From Pantoea coffeiphila (GTDB lineage Bacteria; Pseudomonadota; Gammaproteobacteria; Enterobacterales; Enterobacteriaceae), in assembly GCF_016909495.1 (NCBI RefSeq), contig NZ_JAFBFW010000008.1:62001-126000 (forward strand): a stretch of DNA of 64,000 bases, in the 5' to 3' direction. Every line of letters begins with the position of its first letter. The first letter of the stretch is position 1. A program made the position numbers and the translations under genes. Below the pieces are notes generated by a model. It searched no databases. It had not been told where the DNA came from and saw only the letters and a program-made list of their open reading frames with translations. Positions 54,851 to 64,000 of the stretch are shown here, in pieces.

Positions 54851-55036
54851 GATCTCGACCCTTCTAAATTTTCAATTACTCTTAGTCAACTTATATTACT
54901 TTTTCAGGGCCGTATCTACTTTCTGAGCTTATCGGGAAATACTTTTCTGCATATGTGAAGTGTTCTGCCGGGAAAACTCCGTTTGTATGTTAGATTCCAG
55001 AACCTGGCAGGTTCATAAAAACGGAAGGATAAGGTT

Positions 55037-55435
55037 TTGAGAACGCAAAAAAGATGCATGGGATACGTCGCCATCGTGGTCGACGACTACGATCGGGCAA
55101 TTGATTACTACACCAACAAACTCGGATTCACGCTGGTTGAAGACACGCCACAGCCGGGCAAACGCTGGGTGGTGGTAACACCAAACCCGGAAAGCGACTG
55201 TAATCTGCTGCTGGCTCGTGCCTCTAACGACCGGCAGGAAACGTTTATCGGCAACCAGTGCGGCGGGCGAGTATTCCTGTTCCTGCAAACGGACGATTTC
55301 TGGCGCGACTACCACGCGATGAAAGCGGCCGGCGTCCACTTCTGCGAAGAACCCCGGCAGGAAGAGTACGGCACCGTAGTAGTGTTTGAGGATCTCTACG
55401 GCAACCGCTGGGATCTGTATCAAAACCTGCAATAA
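55037..55435 (+). CDS. VOC (glyoxalase/bleomycin-resistance) family protein
   Basis: The 132-residue single-unit VOC fold shows YVAIVVDDYDRAIDYYTNKL, VFLFLQTDDFWRDYHAMKAA and the C-terminal VVFEDLYGNRWDLYQ. It would dimerise and bind a metal or small molecule; the reaction is unknown. The start is a TTG at 55037, chosen because GGAAGGA lies 7 bp before it; the next possible start is ATG 55058 (MGYVAIVV). It stands alone, back in normal GC-rich sequence. Confidence 0.87.
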   Translation: MRTQKRCMGYVAIVVDDYDRAIDYYTNKLGFTLVEDTPQPGKRWVVVTPNPESDCNLLLARASNDRQETFIGNQCGGRVFLFLQTDDFWRDYHAMKAAGVHFCEEPRQEEYGTVVVFEDLYGNRWDLYQNLQ

Positions 55436-55493
55436 GTCTTATCGCCGGGCTAAAAACCTTCCAGTCCGGCGTGATTATCCTTTAACGCTGCCG

Positions 55494-55549
55494 CCTGTTT
55501 CCTGTTTCCTGTCGCCTGTCGCCTGTCGCCTGTCGCCTGTCGCCTGTCG
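55494..55549. repeat. Heptamer tandem repeat (8 units)
   Basis: Two units CCTGTTT (55494-55507) are followed by six exact units CCTGTCG (55508-55549). The array is non-coding and lies 59 bp after the VOC gene. Such short arrays change length by replication slippage. Confidence 0.93.
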
Positions 55550-55709
55550 CCCGGTATCACGCATATCTTCTGACATGTCCATCGCCTGACCCTTTCCTGA
55601 CGACAACCACTCCTCCTTTTTCACTGACTGAACAAGGGCTGACCCATATCATCTGTTTATCGAAAAGTTAGCACGATCATGATTACCGCACTTATTGTTA
55701 ATCAACTTA

Positions 55710-55727
55710 TAGTAACTTGCGTTACTA
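55710..55727. promoter_or_regulatory. 18-bp palindrome upstream of the DUF1471 gene
   Basis: TAGTAAC-TTGC-GTTACTA is a perfect inverted repeat 54 bp before the DUF1471 start. Its size fits a TetR- or MarR-type operator; E. coli bhsA, of the same protein family, is controlled by the TetR-type ComR. Confidence 0.5.
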
Positions 55728-55781
55728 TTCATTCATCGGAGGCAAACAACCTCCTCACCATACAAATGAAGGAATACGACC

Positions 55782-55997
55782 ATGAAAACTATCAAAACAC
55801 TGTCTGTTGCTGCCGTTGCTGCTCTGTCACTGATGTCATTCGGTAGCTTTGCTCAGAGCATTACTGCCACCTCCTCTACCCTTGACGGCGCTGAAGCGAA
55901 AATCGCCGCTCAGGCTCAGCAGGCGGGTGCCGGTTACAAAATCACCAGCGCGCGCGTTGAAAACGGCGCATACGTTTCTGCGGAATTGATCAAATAA
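55782..55997 (+). CDS. DUF1471 (YdgH/BhsA/McbA-like) small periplasmic protein
   Basis: The 71-residue protein has a signal peptide (MKTIKTLSVAAVAALSLMSF, cleavage near SFA-Q) and one DUF1471 domain (AEAKIAAQAQQAGAGYKITS and ENGAYVSAELIK). Family members are induced by stress and affect biofilm and outer-membrane properties. A strong terminator follows, so it is expressed alone. The AAGGA ribosome site is about 10 bp upstream of the ATG. Confidence 0.9.
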   Translation: MKTIKTLSVAAVAALSLMSFGSFAQSITATSSTLDGAEAKIAAQAQQAGAGYKITSARVENGAYVSAELIK

Positions 55998-56018
55998 AAA
56001 TGGTCGCATAAGGATATG

Positions 56019-56057
56019 CCAGAAGAGGCCGCCCGATGGGCGGCCTCTTCTGGTTTT
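56019..56057 (+). terminator. Strong terminator after the DUF1471 gene
   Basis: A perfect 16-bp stem CCAGAAGAGGCCGCCC with its complement and loop GAT is followed by TTTT. Confidence 0.93.
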
Positions 56058-56164
56058 CAGCGTTTGGAAATGTTTTAAACGAGCGTCATGCAGCGCTCAG
56101 CGAGGATAATACCAGGTACGTTTACTCCATCACCGTCTTCTTCATCCTCAAGTTATCCCCAAGT

Positions 56165-58846
56165 TCACTCGTAATCCTCAAGCTCCGGCGGTGCCGTCAT
56201 CGGCAGCGAAATCACAAAATTCGCGCCACCCTGCGGGCGGTTTTCCGCATGAATCTCCCCGTCATGCATCGCGACAATCGCCTGGCAGATTGCTAACCCC
56301 AGCCCAACGCCCGGCACCGATGACTCTTTATTGCCGCGAGAGAATTTTTCAAAAATCTTCCGCTCCTGCCCGGCAGGTATCCCCGGACCGCTGTCCCACA
56401 CGATAATCTCCAGCCGTGAAACCGCCCCCTCCGTCCTGCGAGCGCGAATGCCCAGCTCGGCCTCCGCCCCGGCATATTTCAGCGCGTTCTCCAGCAGATT
56501 CGCCAGCACCCGCTCCATCAGCGGTGCGTCCACGTCAATCAGCAGCAGCTCCGGCGGCAGATCCAGCTGAACGGTGCGGTCGGCCAGCGAAGCGTTCATG
56601 GTGCGCAGCGTGCTGCCAATCAGCTCATCCAGCGCCATCCACTCGCGTTTAAGGTGGAAGCCGCCGGACTGTAGCCGCGCCATATCCAGCAGATTATTGA
56701 CCAGCCGGATGGTGTTCAGCGTCTGTTCACGCATCGCGCTGGCCTGCGGCGCATACGGCGAGTTTTCACTGGCGAGATCCAGCGTCAGGATTTCCGCCTG
56801 ACCGAACAGCACCGTCAGCGGCGTACGCAGGTCGTGGGAAAGCGCGGATAACAGCGCGTTGCGCAGCTGCTCCCGCTCGGCCGCCAGCCTGGAGGCCGCC
56901 TCGCGCTGGCTGAGCGCCATGCGCTCCAGCGCGTTAGCGATCAGCACGGTAAAGGTTTCCACCAGCCGCTGCTGTTCCGGGATCATCAGCTGGCGCAGAT
57001 TCAGCGGTTCGAGGATCAGCAGGCCAAGCGTCTCGCTGCCGCTTTTTAACGGCAGCATCAGCCAGGGTACGCCGGGCAGCGTGTCGGTCCCGGCACCGGC
57101 GGGCTGGCCCTTGGTAAAGCTCCAGTGGGCGATGGCGCGATCCGGCTGAGTGCTGAGATGCGGTTCGCCCACCACCTTCAGCTCGCCCTGCTCATCAGGC
57201 AGATGCAGCTCGCTGCGCGCCTGTAGGGTACTTTCCAGGCTGTGCTGGAGGATCGCGGCGATGTCCTGCTGGCTGAGTGCGCGGCTGAGTGCTTTTGCCA
57301 TACCGTACAGGTGCTGCGCCCGCTGCTCGCGATAGCGCGCCACCCTCGCCTGATAACGCACGCCCGCCGTCAGATTGCCGACGATCACCCCCACCGCCAG
57401 CATCACGCCGAAGGTCACCAGATACTGCACATCCGACACCGCCATGGTGCCGGTGGGTGCAACAAACACCAGGTCAAAGGCAATAATATTCAGCAGTGTG
57501 GCCACCACCGACGGCCAGCGGCCATAGCGCAGCGCCACCACTACCACCGCCAGCAGGTAGACCATCACCAGGTTGACGGAATCAACGCGCGGCAGCAGCC
57601 AGCGCCCGGCCAGTGTCACCACAACGCACAGCAGCAGCGCCGCCACGCAGCCGTGCAGCTGCGCGCGCCAGCGGCTATCGTTCGCTGCGTTCTGCCTTGC
57701 CAGCGGCGGGCCGACATCCGCTGGCGGATCGTCGAGGGCGACGATCAGAATATCGAGATCCGGCCCCAGCTCCGCCAGGCGATCGGCAAAGCGCTCGCGC
57801 CACCAGCGTTTACTGGGGCGGCGGCCAAGGATAATTTTACCGAGGTTATGATCGCGGGCGTAGCGCAGCACCGCGCGGGCTTCGCGGGTGTCGGAGAGGG
57901 TGGCGGTTTCTGCCCCCAGATCGCGCGCCAGCTGGAGCGTACGCAAAATGCCGCGCCGCCGGGCTTCCGGCAGGCGATACAGGCGCGGGGTCTCCACGTA
58001 CACCGCATGCCAAACGCAGTCGAGTCGCCCTGCCAGCCGGGCGGCGCTGCGCACCAGCTTTTCGCTGCCGCCGTTGTCGCCGATGCACAGCAGGATCGCA
58101 TCGCGGGTGTGCCAGACTTTTTCCCGCCCCTGGGTATCGCGCCAGGCGCGCATCTGGTCGTCAACACGATCGGCGGTCCGGCGCAGCGCCAGTTCGCGCA
58201 GGGCGATCAGATTGCCCTTGCGGAAGAAGTTTTCGATGGCACGCTCTGCCCCTGCACCGATGTAGACTTTGCCCTCTTTCAGCCGCTGGCGCAGATCGTC
58301 CGGCGGCAGATCCACCAGCACCACTTCGTCGGCGGCGTCAAAGAACGGGTCCGGCACCGTTTCCCGTACCCGAATACCAGTCACGCCGCCCACCACATCG
58401 TTCAGGCTTTCGAGGTGCTGAACGTTGACCGTGGTCATCACATCAATGCCCGCGTCCAGCAGTTCTTCGATATCCTGCCAGCGTTTGGGGTGCCGCGAGC
58501 CACGGGCGTTGCTGTGCGCCAGTTCGTCCATCAGGATCACCGCCGGATGACGGGCCAGCGCGGCATCAAGGTCAAACTCCGGGTAGCGCTGCTGCCCGGT
58601 GGCGCGGCGTGGCAGTACAGTCAGCCCGGCCAGCAGCGCCGCGGTTTCCGGGCGATCGTGGGTTTCAACGATGCCGACCAGCACCTCCAGCCCCTGGCCG
58701 CGCAGGCGCTGTGCCTCCTGCAGCATCGACCAGGTTTTACCCACCCCGGCACAGGCACCAAAGTAGATTTTTAGTTTGCCACGGCCCTCAACCGCCGCCT
58801 GGCGCAGCAGCGCATCCGGGTCCGGGCGCTGGAGTTCATCGTTCAT
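56165..58846 (-). CDS. kdpD: KdpD potassium/turgor sensor histidine kinase
   Basis: The 893-residue membrane sensor has an N-terminal KdpD domain with the Walker-like FGACAGVGKTW (about residues 30-40), a USP-like domain, four membrane helices in the middle, a GAF domain and a histidine-kinase core with phospho-acceptor His671 in LSHDLRTPL. The ATG at 58846 (MNDELQRPDPD) fits E. coli KdpD. It follows kdpC by 91 bp. The expected partner kdpE should overlap its 3' end but is absent; only about 100 bp of non-coding sequence separates it from the DUF1471 terminator. Confidence 0.96.
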   Translation of the reverse strand: MNDELQRPDPDALLRQAAVEGRGKLKIYFGACAGVGKTWSMLQEAQRLRGQGLEVLVGIVETHDRPETAALLAGLTVLPRRATGQQRYPEFDLDAALARHPAVILMDELAHSNARGSRHPKRWQDIEELLDAGIDVMTTVNVQHLESLNDVVGGVTGIRVRETVPDPFFDAADEVVLVDLPPDDLRQRLKEGKVYIGAGAERAIENFFRKGNLIALRELALRRTADRVDDQMRAWRDTQGREKVWHTRDAILLCIGDNGGSEKLVRSAARLAGRLDCVWHAVYVETPRLYRLPEARRRGILRTLQLARDLGAETATLSDTREARAVLRYARDHNLGKIILGRRPSKRWWRERFADRLAELGPDLDILIVALDDPPADVGPPLARQNAANDSRWRAQLHGCVAALLLCVVVTLAGRWLLPRVDSVNLVMVYLLAVVVVALRYGRWPSVVATLLNIIAFDLVFVAPTGTMAVSDVQYLVTFGVMLAVGVIVGNLTAGVRYQARVARYREQRAQHLYGMAKALSRALSQQDIAAILQHSLESTLQARSELHLPDEQGELKVVGEPHLSTQPDRAIAHWSFTKGQPAGAGTDTLPGVPWLMLPLKSGSETLGLLILEPLNLRQLMIPEQQRLVETFTVLIANALERMALSQREAASRLAAEREQLRNALLSALSHDLRTPLTVLFGQAEILTLDLASENSPYAPQASAMREQTLNTIRLVNNLLDMARLQSGGFHLKREWMALDELIGSTLRTMNASLADRTVQLDLPPELLLIDVDAPLMERVLANLLENALKYAGAEAELGIRARRTEGAVSRLEIIVWDSGPGIPAGQERKIFEKFSRGNKESSVPGVGLGLAICQAIVAMHDGEIHAENRPQGGANFVISLPMTAPPELEDYE

Positions 58847-58937
58847 AATGCTCCCTGTGATCAAAACGGCGAAAAGCCGCACCGGATTAACATCGCCGTG
58901 CGGCCCGTTACATCAGCCCATTAAGGCCACCTTTCTA

Positions 58938-59504
58938 CTACATGGCATCCAGAGCCAGATTCAGCGCCAGCACGTTGACCGTCGGGTCGCCGATAAACGC
59001 CGGCATCGGCGTTTGAGTCTGCTGCTCAATCAGATTCTGCACCACACCCAGCGGCAGCTGCCTCGCCGCCGCAATGCGGGGAGCCTGCCAGCGCGCCGCC
59101 TGCGGTGAAATCGCCGGGTCGAGTCCGCTACCGGATGCGGTCAGCAGATCCACCGGTATCGAACCCACGGCCTGCGGATTGGCGGCACGCAGCGCCGCCG
59201 CACGCTGTTCCAGCGCCTGGTCAAGCGCCGGGTTGCTCGCCGCCAGGTTGCTGCCGGAAGAGGCCAGCGGATTATAGGGCGCATCGCCGGTAGCCGAAGG
59301 GCGCCCCTGGAAATAGCCCGGCTGGCTGAAGTTCTGCCCGATCAGTGCAGAACCTCGCGCTTCTCCCCGCAGCTCAATCAGCGAACCGGCGGCCTGATGC
59401 GGGAACCACCACTGCGCCAGCCCGGTGGTCAATAGAGGATAAAATACGCCGACAACCAGCGTCAGTATTAACAGTAAAAACAGTGCAGGGCGACATTGAC
59501 TCAT
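58938..59504 (-). CDS. kdpC: KdpC subunit of the K+-transporting ATPase
   Basis: The 188-residue protein has one N-terminal membrane helix ([20 protein letters not shown]) and a periplasmic domain ([25 protein letters not shown]-like repeats, [12 protein letters not shown]). It stabilises the KdpFABC complex and assists K+ loading. The start at 59504 (MSQCRPALF) is chosen by family fit; the frame continues upstream into kdpB sequence. It is 11 bp after the kdpB stop. Confidence 0.95.
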   Translation of the reverse strand: MSQCRPALFLLLILTLVVGVFYPLLTTGLAQWWFPHQAAGSLIELRGEARGSALIGQNFSQPGYFQGRPSATGDAPYNPLASSGSNLAASNPALDQALEQRAAALRAANPQAVGSIPVDLLTASGSGLDPAISPQAARWQAPRIAAARQLPLGVVQNLIEQQTQTPMPAFIGDPTVNVLALNLALDAM

Positions 59505-59515
59505 GATAGTTCTCC

Positions 59516-61564
59516 TTACGCCAGACCGGTAACGGTCAGCAGCATATCGATCAGCTTGATACCGGCGAACGGCACCAGCAGCCCGCCCACGCCGTACAGC
59601 CACAAGTTACGGCGCAGCAGCGCCGCCGCGCTCAGCGGACGATAGCTCACTCCCTTCAGCGCCAGCGGGATCAGAAACACGATAATCAGCGCGTTAAAGA
59701 TCACCGCCGACAGCATCGCCGAGGTAGGGGAATGCAGGTGCATGACGTTGAGCATATTCAGCTGCGGGTAGGTCGCCGCAAAAGCCGCCGGGATAATGGC
59801 GAAGTACTTCGCCACGTCGTTGGCGATGCTGAACGTGGTCAGCGACCCGCGGGTCATCAGCATCTGCTTACCGATATGCACCACCTCCAGCAGTTTGGTC
59901 GGGTTGGAGTCCAGATCGACCATGTTCCCCGCCTCTTTCGCTGCCTGAGTACCGGAGTTCATCGCTACCGCCACGTCGGCCTGCGCCAGCGCTGGCGCAT
60001 CGTTGGTGCCGTCACCGGTCATCGCCACCAGGCGGCCTTCCGCCTGATACTGACGGATCAGCGCCAGCTTGGCTTCCGGCGTGGCTTCCGACAGGAAGTC
60101 ATCCACCCCGGCTTCGGCGGCGATGGCGGCGGCGGTCAGCGGGTTATCGCCGGTGATCATGATGGTTTTAATACCCATTTTGCGCATTTCAGCAAAGCGC
60201 TCTTTGATACCGCCTTTAACGATGTCCTTCAGCTCCACCACGCCCATCACTTTCGCGCCGTCGCAGACCACCAGCGGCGTGCCGCCCGCCCGCGCCACCT
60301 GTTCCACCAGGCCGTTCACTTCCTGCGGGAACTGGCCGCCGTTACTGTCGATATGGCGGCGCACTGCATCCACCGCGCCCTTGCGCACGGCACGCTGCTG
60401 CACGTTAACCCCGCTCATGCGCGTCTGCGCCGAGAACGGAATAAAAGTGGCGTCCATGCTGCTAAGATCGCGTTCGCGCAGATTAAATTTCTGCTTCGCC
60501 AGCACCACAATACTGCGCCCTTCCGGGGTTTCATCGGCGAGCGACGCCAGCTGCGCCGCATCGGCCAGCTGCTCCGCCGTCACGCCCGGCGCGGGCAGAA
60601 ACTGCGTCGCCTGCCGGTTGCCGAGGGTGATGGTGCCGGTTTTATCCAGCATCAGCACATCAACGTCGCCCGCCGCTTCAACCGCGCGGCCGCTGGTCGC
60701 AATGACATTGGCCGCCAGCATGCGGCTCATGCCCGCCACGCCGATCGCCGACAGCAGGCCGCCGATGGTGGTGGGGATCAGGCAGACCAGCAGCGCCACC
60801 AGTACAGTGATGCTGACCGTGCTGCCGCCCCAGGCGGAGAACGGATACAGCGTCGCGGTGGCCAGCAGGAAGACGATGGTCAACGCCACCAGCAGGATGG
60901 TCAGGGCGATCTCGTTCGGCGTTTTACGCCGCGTTGCGCCTTCCACCATGGCAATCATTCGATCGAGGAAGGTTTCCCCTGGATTGACGCTGCACTGAAC
61001 CACCAGCCAGTCGGAAAGAATGCGCGTCCCGCCGGTCACCGAGGAAAAATCCCCGCCGGATTCACGGATCACCGGGGCAGATTCCCCGGTGATGGCGCTT
61101 TCATCCACCGACGCGCCGCCGGACAGCACTTCACCGTCGCAGGGGATGATATCCCCGGCTTCCACCAGCACCCAGTCGCCTTTGCGCAGGCTGTCCGCCG
61201 CCACCGGCTGATGGCTGGCTCCGTAGCGCGCCTCGCTGAGCTTTTTGGCAAAACTGGTTTTGGTCACGCCCTTCAGGCTGTTGGCCTGCGCCTTGCTGCG
61301 CCCTTCCGCCAGCGCTTCGGCAAAGTTGGCGAACAGTACGGTAAACCACAGCCACAGGGAGATAGCGGCGGTGAAGCCCGCCTCGCCCGGGGTTTTCCCT
61401 GTCGCCATGGCGATCGCCAGCAGCGTGGTGATGACACTGCCCAGCCACACCACAAACATCACCGGATTGCGCACCTGTACGCGCGGGTCCAGTTTTTTCA
61501 GCGCATCAAGCAGCGCCACGCCGATCAGCGCGCTGTCAAACAGCGCCTGTTGATTCCGACTCAT
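59516..61564 (-). CDS. kdpB: KdpB P-type ATPase subunit
   Basis: At 682 residues it equals the E. coli length. It energises high-affinity K+ uptake at the inner membrane. Phosphorylation site Asp307 is in MLDKTGTIT, the actuator motif TGES is in AITGESAPV, and the hinge motif is [20 protein letters not shown] (split motif [15 protein letters not shown] follows). All catalytic residues are intact. It starts 18 bp after the kdpA stop. Confidence 0.97.
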   Translation of the reverse strand: MSRNQQALFDSALIGVALLDALKKLDPRVQVRNPVMFVVWLGSVITTLLAIAMATGKTPGEAGFTAAISLWLWFTVLFANFAEALAEGRSKAQANSLKGVTKTSFAKKLSEARYGASHQPVAADSLRKGDWVLVEAGDIIPCDGEVLSGGASVDESAITGESAPVIRESGGDFSSVTGGTRILSDWLVVQCSVNPGETFLDRMIAMVEGATRRKTPNEIALTILLVALTIVFLLATATLYPFSAWGGSTVSITVLVALLVCLIPTTIGGLLSAIGVAGMSRMLAANVIATSGRAVEAAGDVDVLMLDKTGTITLGNRQATQFLPAPGVTAEQLADAAQLASLADETPEGRSIVVLAKQKFNLRERDLSSMDATFIPFSAQTRMSGVNVQQRAVRKGAVDAVRRHIDSNGGQFPQEVNGLVEQVARAGGTPLVVCDGAKVMGVVELKDIVKGGIKERFAEMRKMGIKTIMITGDNPLTAAAIAAEAGVDDFLSEATPEAKLALIRQYQAEGRLVAMTGDGTNDAPALAQADVAVAMNSGTQAAKEAGNMVDLDSNPTKLLEVVHIGKQMLMTRGSLTTFSIANDVAKYFAIIPAAFAATYPQLNMLNVMHLHSPTSAMLSAVIFNALIIVFLIPLALKGVSYRPLSAAALLRRNLWLYGVGGLLVPFAGIKLIDMLLTVTGLA

Positions 61565-61582
61565 CTCGTGATTCTCCGCTCG

Positions 61583-63268
61583 TTAACGACTGAGCATGTG
61601 CAGATGTTCAGCCACCGGCCCCAGGGCCAGTGCCGGGATAAAGGTCAGCGCGCCCACCAGCAGCACGGTGCCAATCAGCAGGGCAATAAACAGCGCGCCG
61701 TGGGTAGGCAGCGTACCGTTGCCCTGCGGCTGGATTTTCTTCCGCGCCAGGGAACCGGCAATAGCCAGCACCGGGATGATGATGCCGAAGCGGCCCACCA
61801 GCATGCAGAACGCCAGCAGCAGGTTCCAGAACGGGGTGTTGGCACTAAGGCCACCGAAGGCGCTGCCGTTGTTGTTGGCCGCAGAGGAAACCGCGTACAG
61901 CACTTCGGAAAAACCGTGGGTGCCGGGGTTCAGCATCGCGCTGCGTCCGGCGTCGGTCATCATCGCCAACGCAGTGCCCAGCAGCACCAGCGTCGGCGTC
62001 ACCAGGATCGCCAGCGCGGTCATTTTCATCTCCCAGACGTCGATCTTTTTGCCGAGGTATTCCGGCGAGCGACCGATCATCAGCCCGGCGATAAACACCG
62101 CCAGCAGCACGAACAGCAGCATGCCGTACAGCCCCGCGCCCACGCCGCCAAACACCACCTCGCCGATCTGCATCAGCCACATCGGCACCATGCCGCCCAG
62201 CGCGGTAAAGGAGTCGTGCATCGCGTTTACCGCACCGCAGGAGGCCGCCGTGGTGATCACTGCGAACAGGCTGGAGTTGAGGATGCCGAACCGCGTCTCT
62301 TTCCCTTCCATATTGGCGGCGGTATCCGCCCCCAGCGTCAGGAAGTGCGGGTTGCCCTGCAGCTCCGCCCACATCACCACCGCCACGGCGGCAATAAACA
62401 TCAGCGACATCGCCCACAGCAGCGTGTGGCCCTGCCGCCGGTCGCGCAATGCGTCGCCAAAGGCAAAGCACAACGCTGCCGGGATCAGGAAAATCGACAG
62501 CATCTGCACGAAGTTACTCAGCGCGGTGGGGTTTTCAAACGGGTGCGCGGAGTTGGCGTTAAAGAAGCCGCCGCCGTTAGTCCCGAGCATTTTGATCGCT
62601 TCCTGCGAGGCCACCGGCCCCATCGGCAGCACCTGTTTCGCGCCCTCCAGCGTGGTCAGCTCCACGTAGCCGTGCAGGTTCTGAATTACGCCCTGGCTGA
62701 CCAGGAACAGCGCCATCAGCAGGGAGAGCGGCAGCAGCACATAAAGGGTGATGCGGGTGATATCGCGCCAGGCGTTACCCAAATCGTCCAGCGCGCGGTT
62801 GGCAAAGCCCCGGATCAGCGCGAAGGCGACGGCGATACCGGTGGCGGCAGAGAGGAAGTTCTGCACGGTTAAGCCGACCATCTGGCTGAAATAGCTCAGG
62901 GTGCTTTCCCCGGCGTAGGACTGCCAGTTGGTGTTGGTGACAAAGCTGACCGCGGTGTTCAGCGCCAGATGCCAGCTCAGCCCCGGCAGCCCCTGCGGGT
63001 TCAGCGGCAGGTGTGACTGGTTAAGCAGCATCAGGAACAGCAGCACCAGCCCAAGGGCGTTAAACAGCAGGATTGCCAGCAGATAGCGCTGCCAGTTCAT
63101 CCCCCCCGGCGCAACGCCGCTCACCCGCCACAGCAGGCGCTCGGTAGCGGCCAACCCCGGCACGGGACGGTCGGCAATCAGCCACGCCAGACCGCTGCCC
63201 AGCGGACGGGCAAGCACCAGCAGCAGCACCATGTAACAGCCGATCAGTAAAAAGGCGGAGGCAGCCAT
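61583..63268 (-). CDS. kdpA: KdpA potassium-channel-like subunit
   Basis: The 561-residue inner-membrane protein has about ten helices and the four pore segments of the K+-transporter superfamily, with stretches such as [46 protein letters not shown] and [10 protein letters not shown] at the expected filter positions. It binds and passes K+ with high affinity. Its ATG overlaps the kdpF stop codon by one base. Confidence 0.97.
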   Translation of the reverse strand: MAASAFLLIGCYMVLLLVLARPLGSGLAWLIADRPVPGLAATERLLWRVSGVAPGGMNWQRYLLAILLFNALGLVLLFLMLLNQSHLPLNPQGLPGLSWHLALNTAVSFVTNTNWQSYAGESTLSYFSQMVGLTVQNFLSAATGIAVAFALIRGFANRALDDLGNAWRDITRITLYVLLPLSLLMALFLVSQGVIQNLHGYVELTTLEGAKQVLPMGPVASQEAIKMLGTNGGGFFNANSAHPFENPTALSNFVQMLSIFLIPAALCFAFGDALRDRRQGHTLLWAMSLMFIAAVAVVMWAELQGNPHFLTLGADTAANMEGKETRFGILNSSLFAVITTAASCGAVNAMHDSFTALGGMVPMWLMQIGEVVFGGVGAGLYGMLLFVLLAVFIAGLMIGRSPEYLGKKIDVWEMKMTALAILVTPTLVLLGTALAMMTDAGRSAMLNPGTHGFSEVLYAVSSAANNNGSAFGGLSANTPFWNLLLAFCMLVGRFGIIIPVLAIAGSLARKKIQPQGNGTLPTHGALFIALLIGTVLLVGALTFIPALALGPVAEHLHMLSR

Positions 63269-63357
63269 CAGAACTCCTCCGCGTTAAGCAGGGCATAAAT
63301 CAGATAACCCAACAGGGCAAACACCAGCACAATGCCGGTTATAACAGCAGCGCTCAC
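63268..63357 (-). CDS. kdpF: KdpF, 29-residue stabilising peptide
   Basis: The short reading frame starts with GTG at 63357 and encodes [20 protein letters not shown] followed by YALLNAEEF, clearly the E. coli KdpF sequence with few changes. It forms one membrane helix between KdpA and KdpB and stabilises the complex. GGAGG lies 6 bp before the start. Its TGA stop overlaps the kdpA ATG by one base. Confidence 0.95.
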   Translation of the reverse strand: MSAAVITGIVLVFALLGYLIYALLNAEEF

Positions 63358-63436
63358 AGCACACCTCCAGAGGCGTTTCAGATGGCTGATATTGTTGCGA
63401 GCGGCGTGCAAAGTTGGTGTAAAAATGCGGGGTCAG

Positions 63437-63455
63437 GGTGTAAAAAAAGTATAAA
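63437..63455 (-). promoter_or_regulatory. KdpE binding site of the kdp promoter
   Basis: On the minus strand this reads TTTATACTTTTTTTACACC, matching as I remember it the KdpE box of the E. coli kdpFABC promoter. It lies about 80 bp upstream of the kdpF start. The site is conserved although no kdpE gene follows kdpD here. Confidence 0.85.
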
Positions 63456-63523
63456 AATGGACTGATTTTTCAGCAGTTATGGCCCGCTCAGCCCAGTAGC
63501 GGCGCACAGGATGTGCACGGCCA

Positions 63524-64000
63524 TCAGCGCGAAAAGAAGTATTCCAGCAGCGGTTTCAGCACCGCGCTCTCCACATGCTGCTGGTAGTAAATCAGCGCCA
63601 GCCTGTCGGCAGCGGACTGTAGCTCCGGCACCGGGAGCGAGATCAGCCCGGCTTCAGTTTCTGCCTCGGCCAGCGACGGCACCAGCGCCACCGCCACGCC
63701 CTGCCGCACCAGCTGCTTCATTACCGGCAGATCGCTGGCCTGCGCCACGATGTTCGGCGTCAGCCCGGCCTGGGTAAAGCACTGCATCACCCGATCGTAC
63801 ATGCCAAAACCAGTTTTACGCCGCAGCAGCACCAGCGGCTGTGCGGCCAGCTGTGCCAGCGTGACGCAGGGCAGTGCGGCCAGCGGTGTATCGGCCAGGC
63901 ACAGGGCGCGGACGTTGAGCTGATTGAGTGGGATACTGGCGATATTGTGCGGGTTCAGCGTCAGCGGCAAATGGATCAGCGCGGCATCCACCTGGCGCCG
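63524..64000 (-). CDS. LysR-family regulator, C-terminal part (cut by window edge)
   Basis: The reading frame runs off the right end. What is visible (about 158 residues) is the C-terminal effector-binding half of a LysR-type regulator, with PLVLLRRKTGFGMYDRVMQC, LVRQGVAVALVPSLAEAE and a C-terminus YYQQHVESAVLKPLLEYFFS. The DNA-binding domain lies outside. It is not clearly linked to the kdp genes, being 167 bp upstream of kdpF on the same strand. Confidence 0.85.
   Translation of the reverse strand, partial: RRQVDAALIHLPLTLNPHNIASIPLNQLNVRALCLADTPLAALPCVTLAQLAAQPLVLLRRKTGFGMYDRVMQCFTQAGLTPNIVAQASDLPVMKQLVRQGVAVALVPSLAEAETEAGLISLPVPELQSAADRLALIYYQQHVESAVLKPLLEYFFSR

Larger units (their letters stand above)
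55436..55781. other. Intergenic region with heptamer repeat and an operator-like palindrome
   Basis: A 346-bp gap between the VOC and DUF1471 genes. It holds the tandem heptamers at 55494-55549 and the palindrome at 55710-55727, listed separately. The remainder contains no gene I can support. Confidence 0.6.

Noticed and set aside
59732-62872. A very long open frame opposite kdpB and kdpA
   Set aside because: It is the antisense shadow of GC-rich kdp genes, with His/Gln/Arg-rich translation and no homology.

Overview
The window reads as chromosome of an enterobacterium, most likely Erwiniaceae (Erwinia/Pantoea-like). Oligopeptidase A, RlmJ, glutathione reductase, RNase Z, YqhA, YqjF/YqjG-like proteins and KdpFABC all look like close relatives of the Escherichia coli proteins. 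The LuxR-type regulator resembles EsaR of Pantoea, and a membrane glucose dehydrogenase is present. Most of the window is gene-dense and fairly GC-rich. AT-rich islands mark probable accessory DNA: the LuxR solo, the hipBST promoter region, and the lysozyme-like gene with its neighbour.

Layout. 1-10.3 kb: prlC (cut by the window edge), a CPBP protease, rlmJ, then an 877-bp non-coding block with a 41-bp tandem array and two inverted copies of a highly structured ~200-bp element. Next come rnz, the RNA-repair regulator rtcR divergent from rtcB-rlaP, and gor. rlmJ and gor are neighbours in E. coli, so rnz and the repair genes look inserted between them. 10.7-11.5 kb: an EsaR-like LuxR solo. 11.6-20.8 kb: a pentose locus with an L-ribulose-5-phosphate 4-epimerase divergent from a DeoR regulator, a four-gene ABC importer, a 3-epimerase and an FGGY kinase. 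Together these take an L-xylulose-type sugar to D-xylulose 5-phosphate. 21-23.5 kb: a patatin-like protein split by a large membrane insert.

23.6-37.4 kb: a LysR regulator divergent from a YcaC-like hydrolase / ABM / amidohydrolase operon; a complete HipB-HipS-HipT toxin system; gcd divergent from a LacI regulator; and an MFS / DoxX / second YcaC operon facing a chloroperoxidase-like hydrolase. The two YcaC genes are inverted, nearly identical, and share an 18-bp upstream motif. 37.5-43.6 kb: a Tat-exported esterase, and a dehydrogenase / isomerase / periplasmic binding protein operon with a sigma54 promoter beside its likely enhancer-binding activator.

43.6-53.1 kb: YqhA, a MarA/SoxS-like regulator, a LysR regulator, a Fur-linked siderophore reductase, a FemAB-like acyltransferase, an ABC exporter, and a LysR / DoxX / glutathionyl-hydroquinone reductase / carboxylesterase group. 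53.4-54.9 kb: an AT-rich T4-lysozyme-like protein convergent with a secreted protein of unknown function, a possible toxin-immunity pair. 55-63.4 kb: a VOC protein, a heptamer repeat, a DUF1471 protein, and kdpFABCD, which lacks kdpE although the KdpE box is conserved. The window ends inside another LysR gene.
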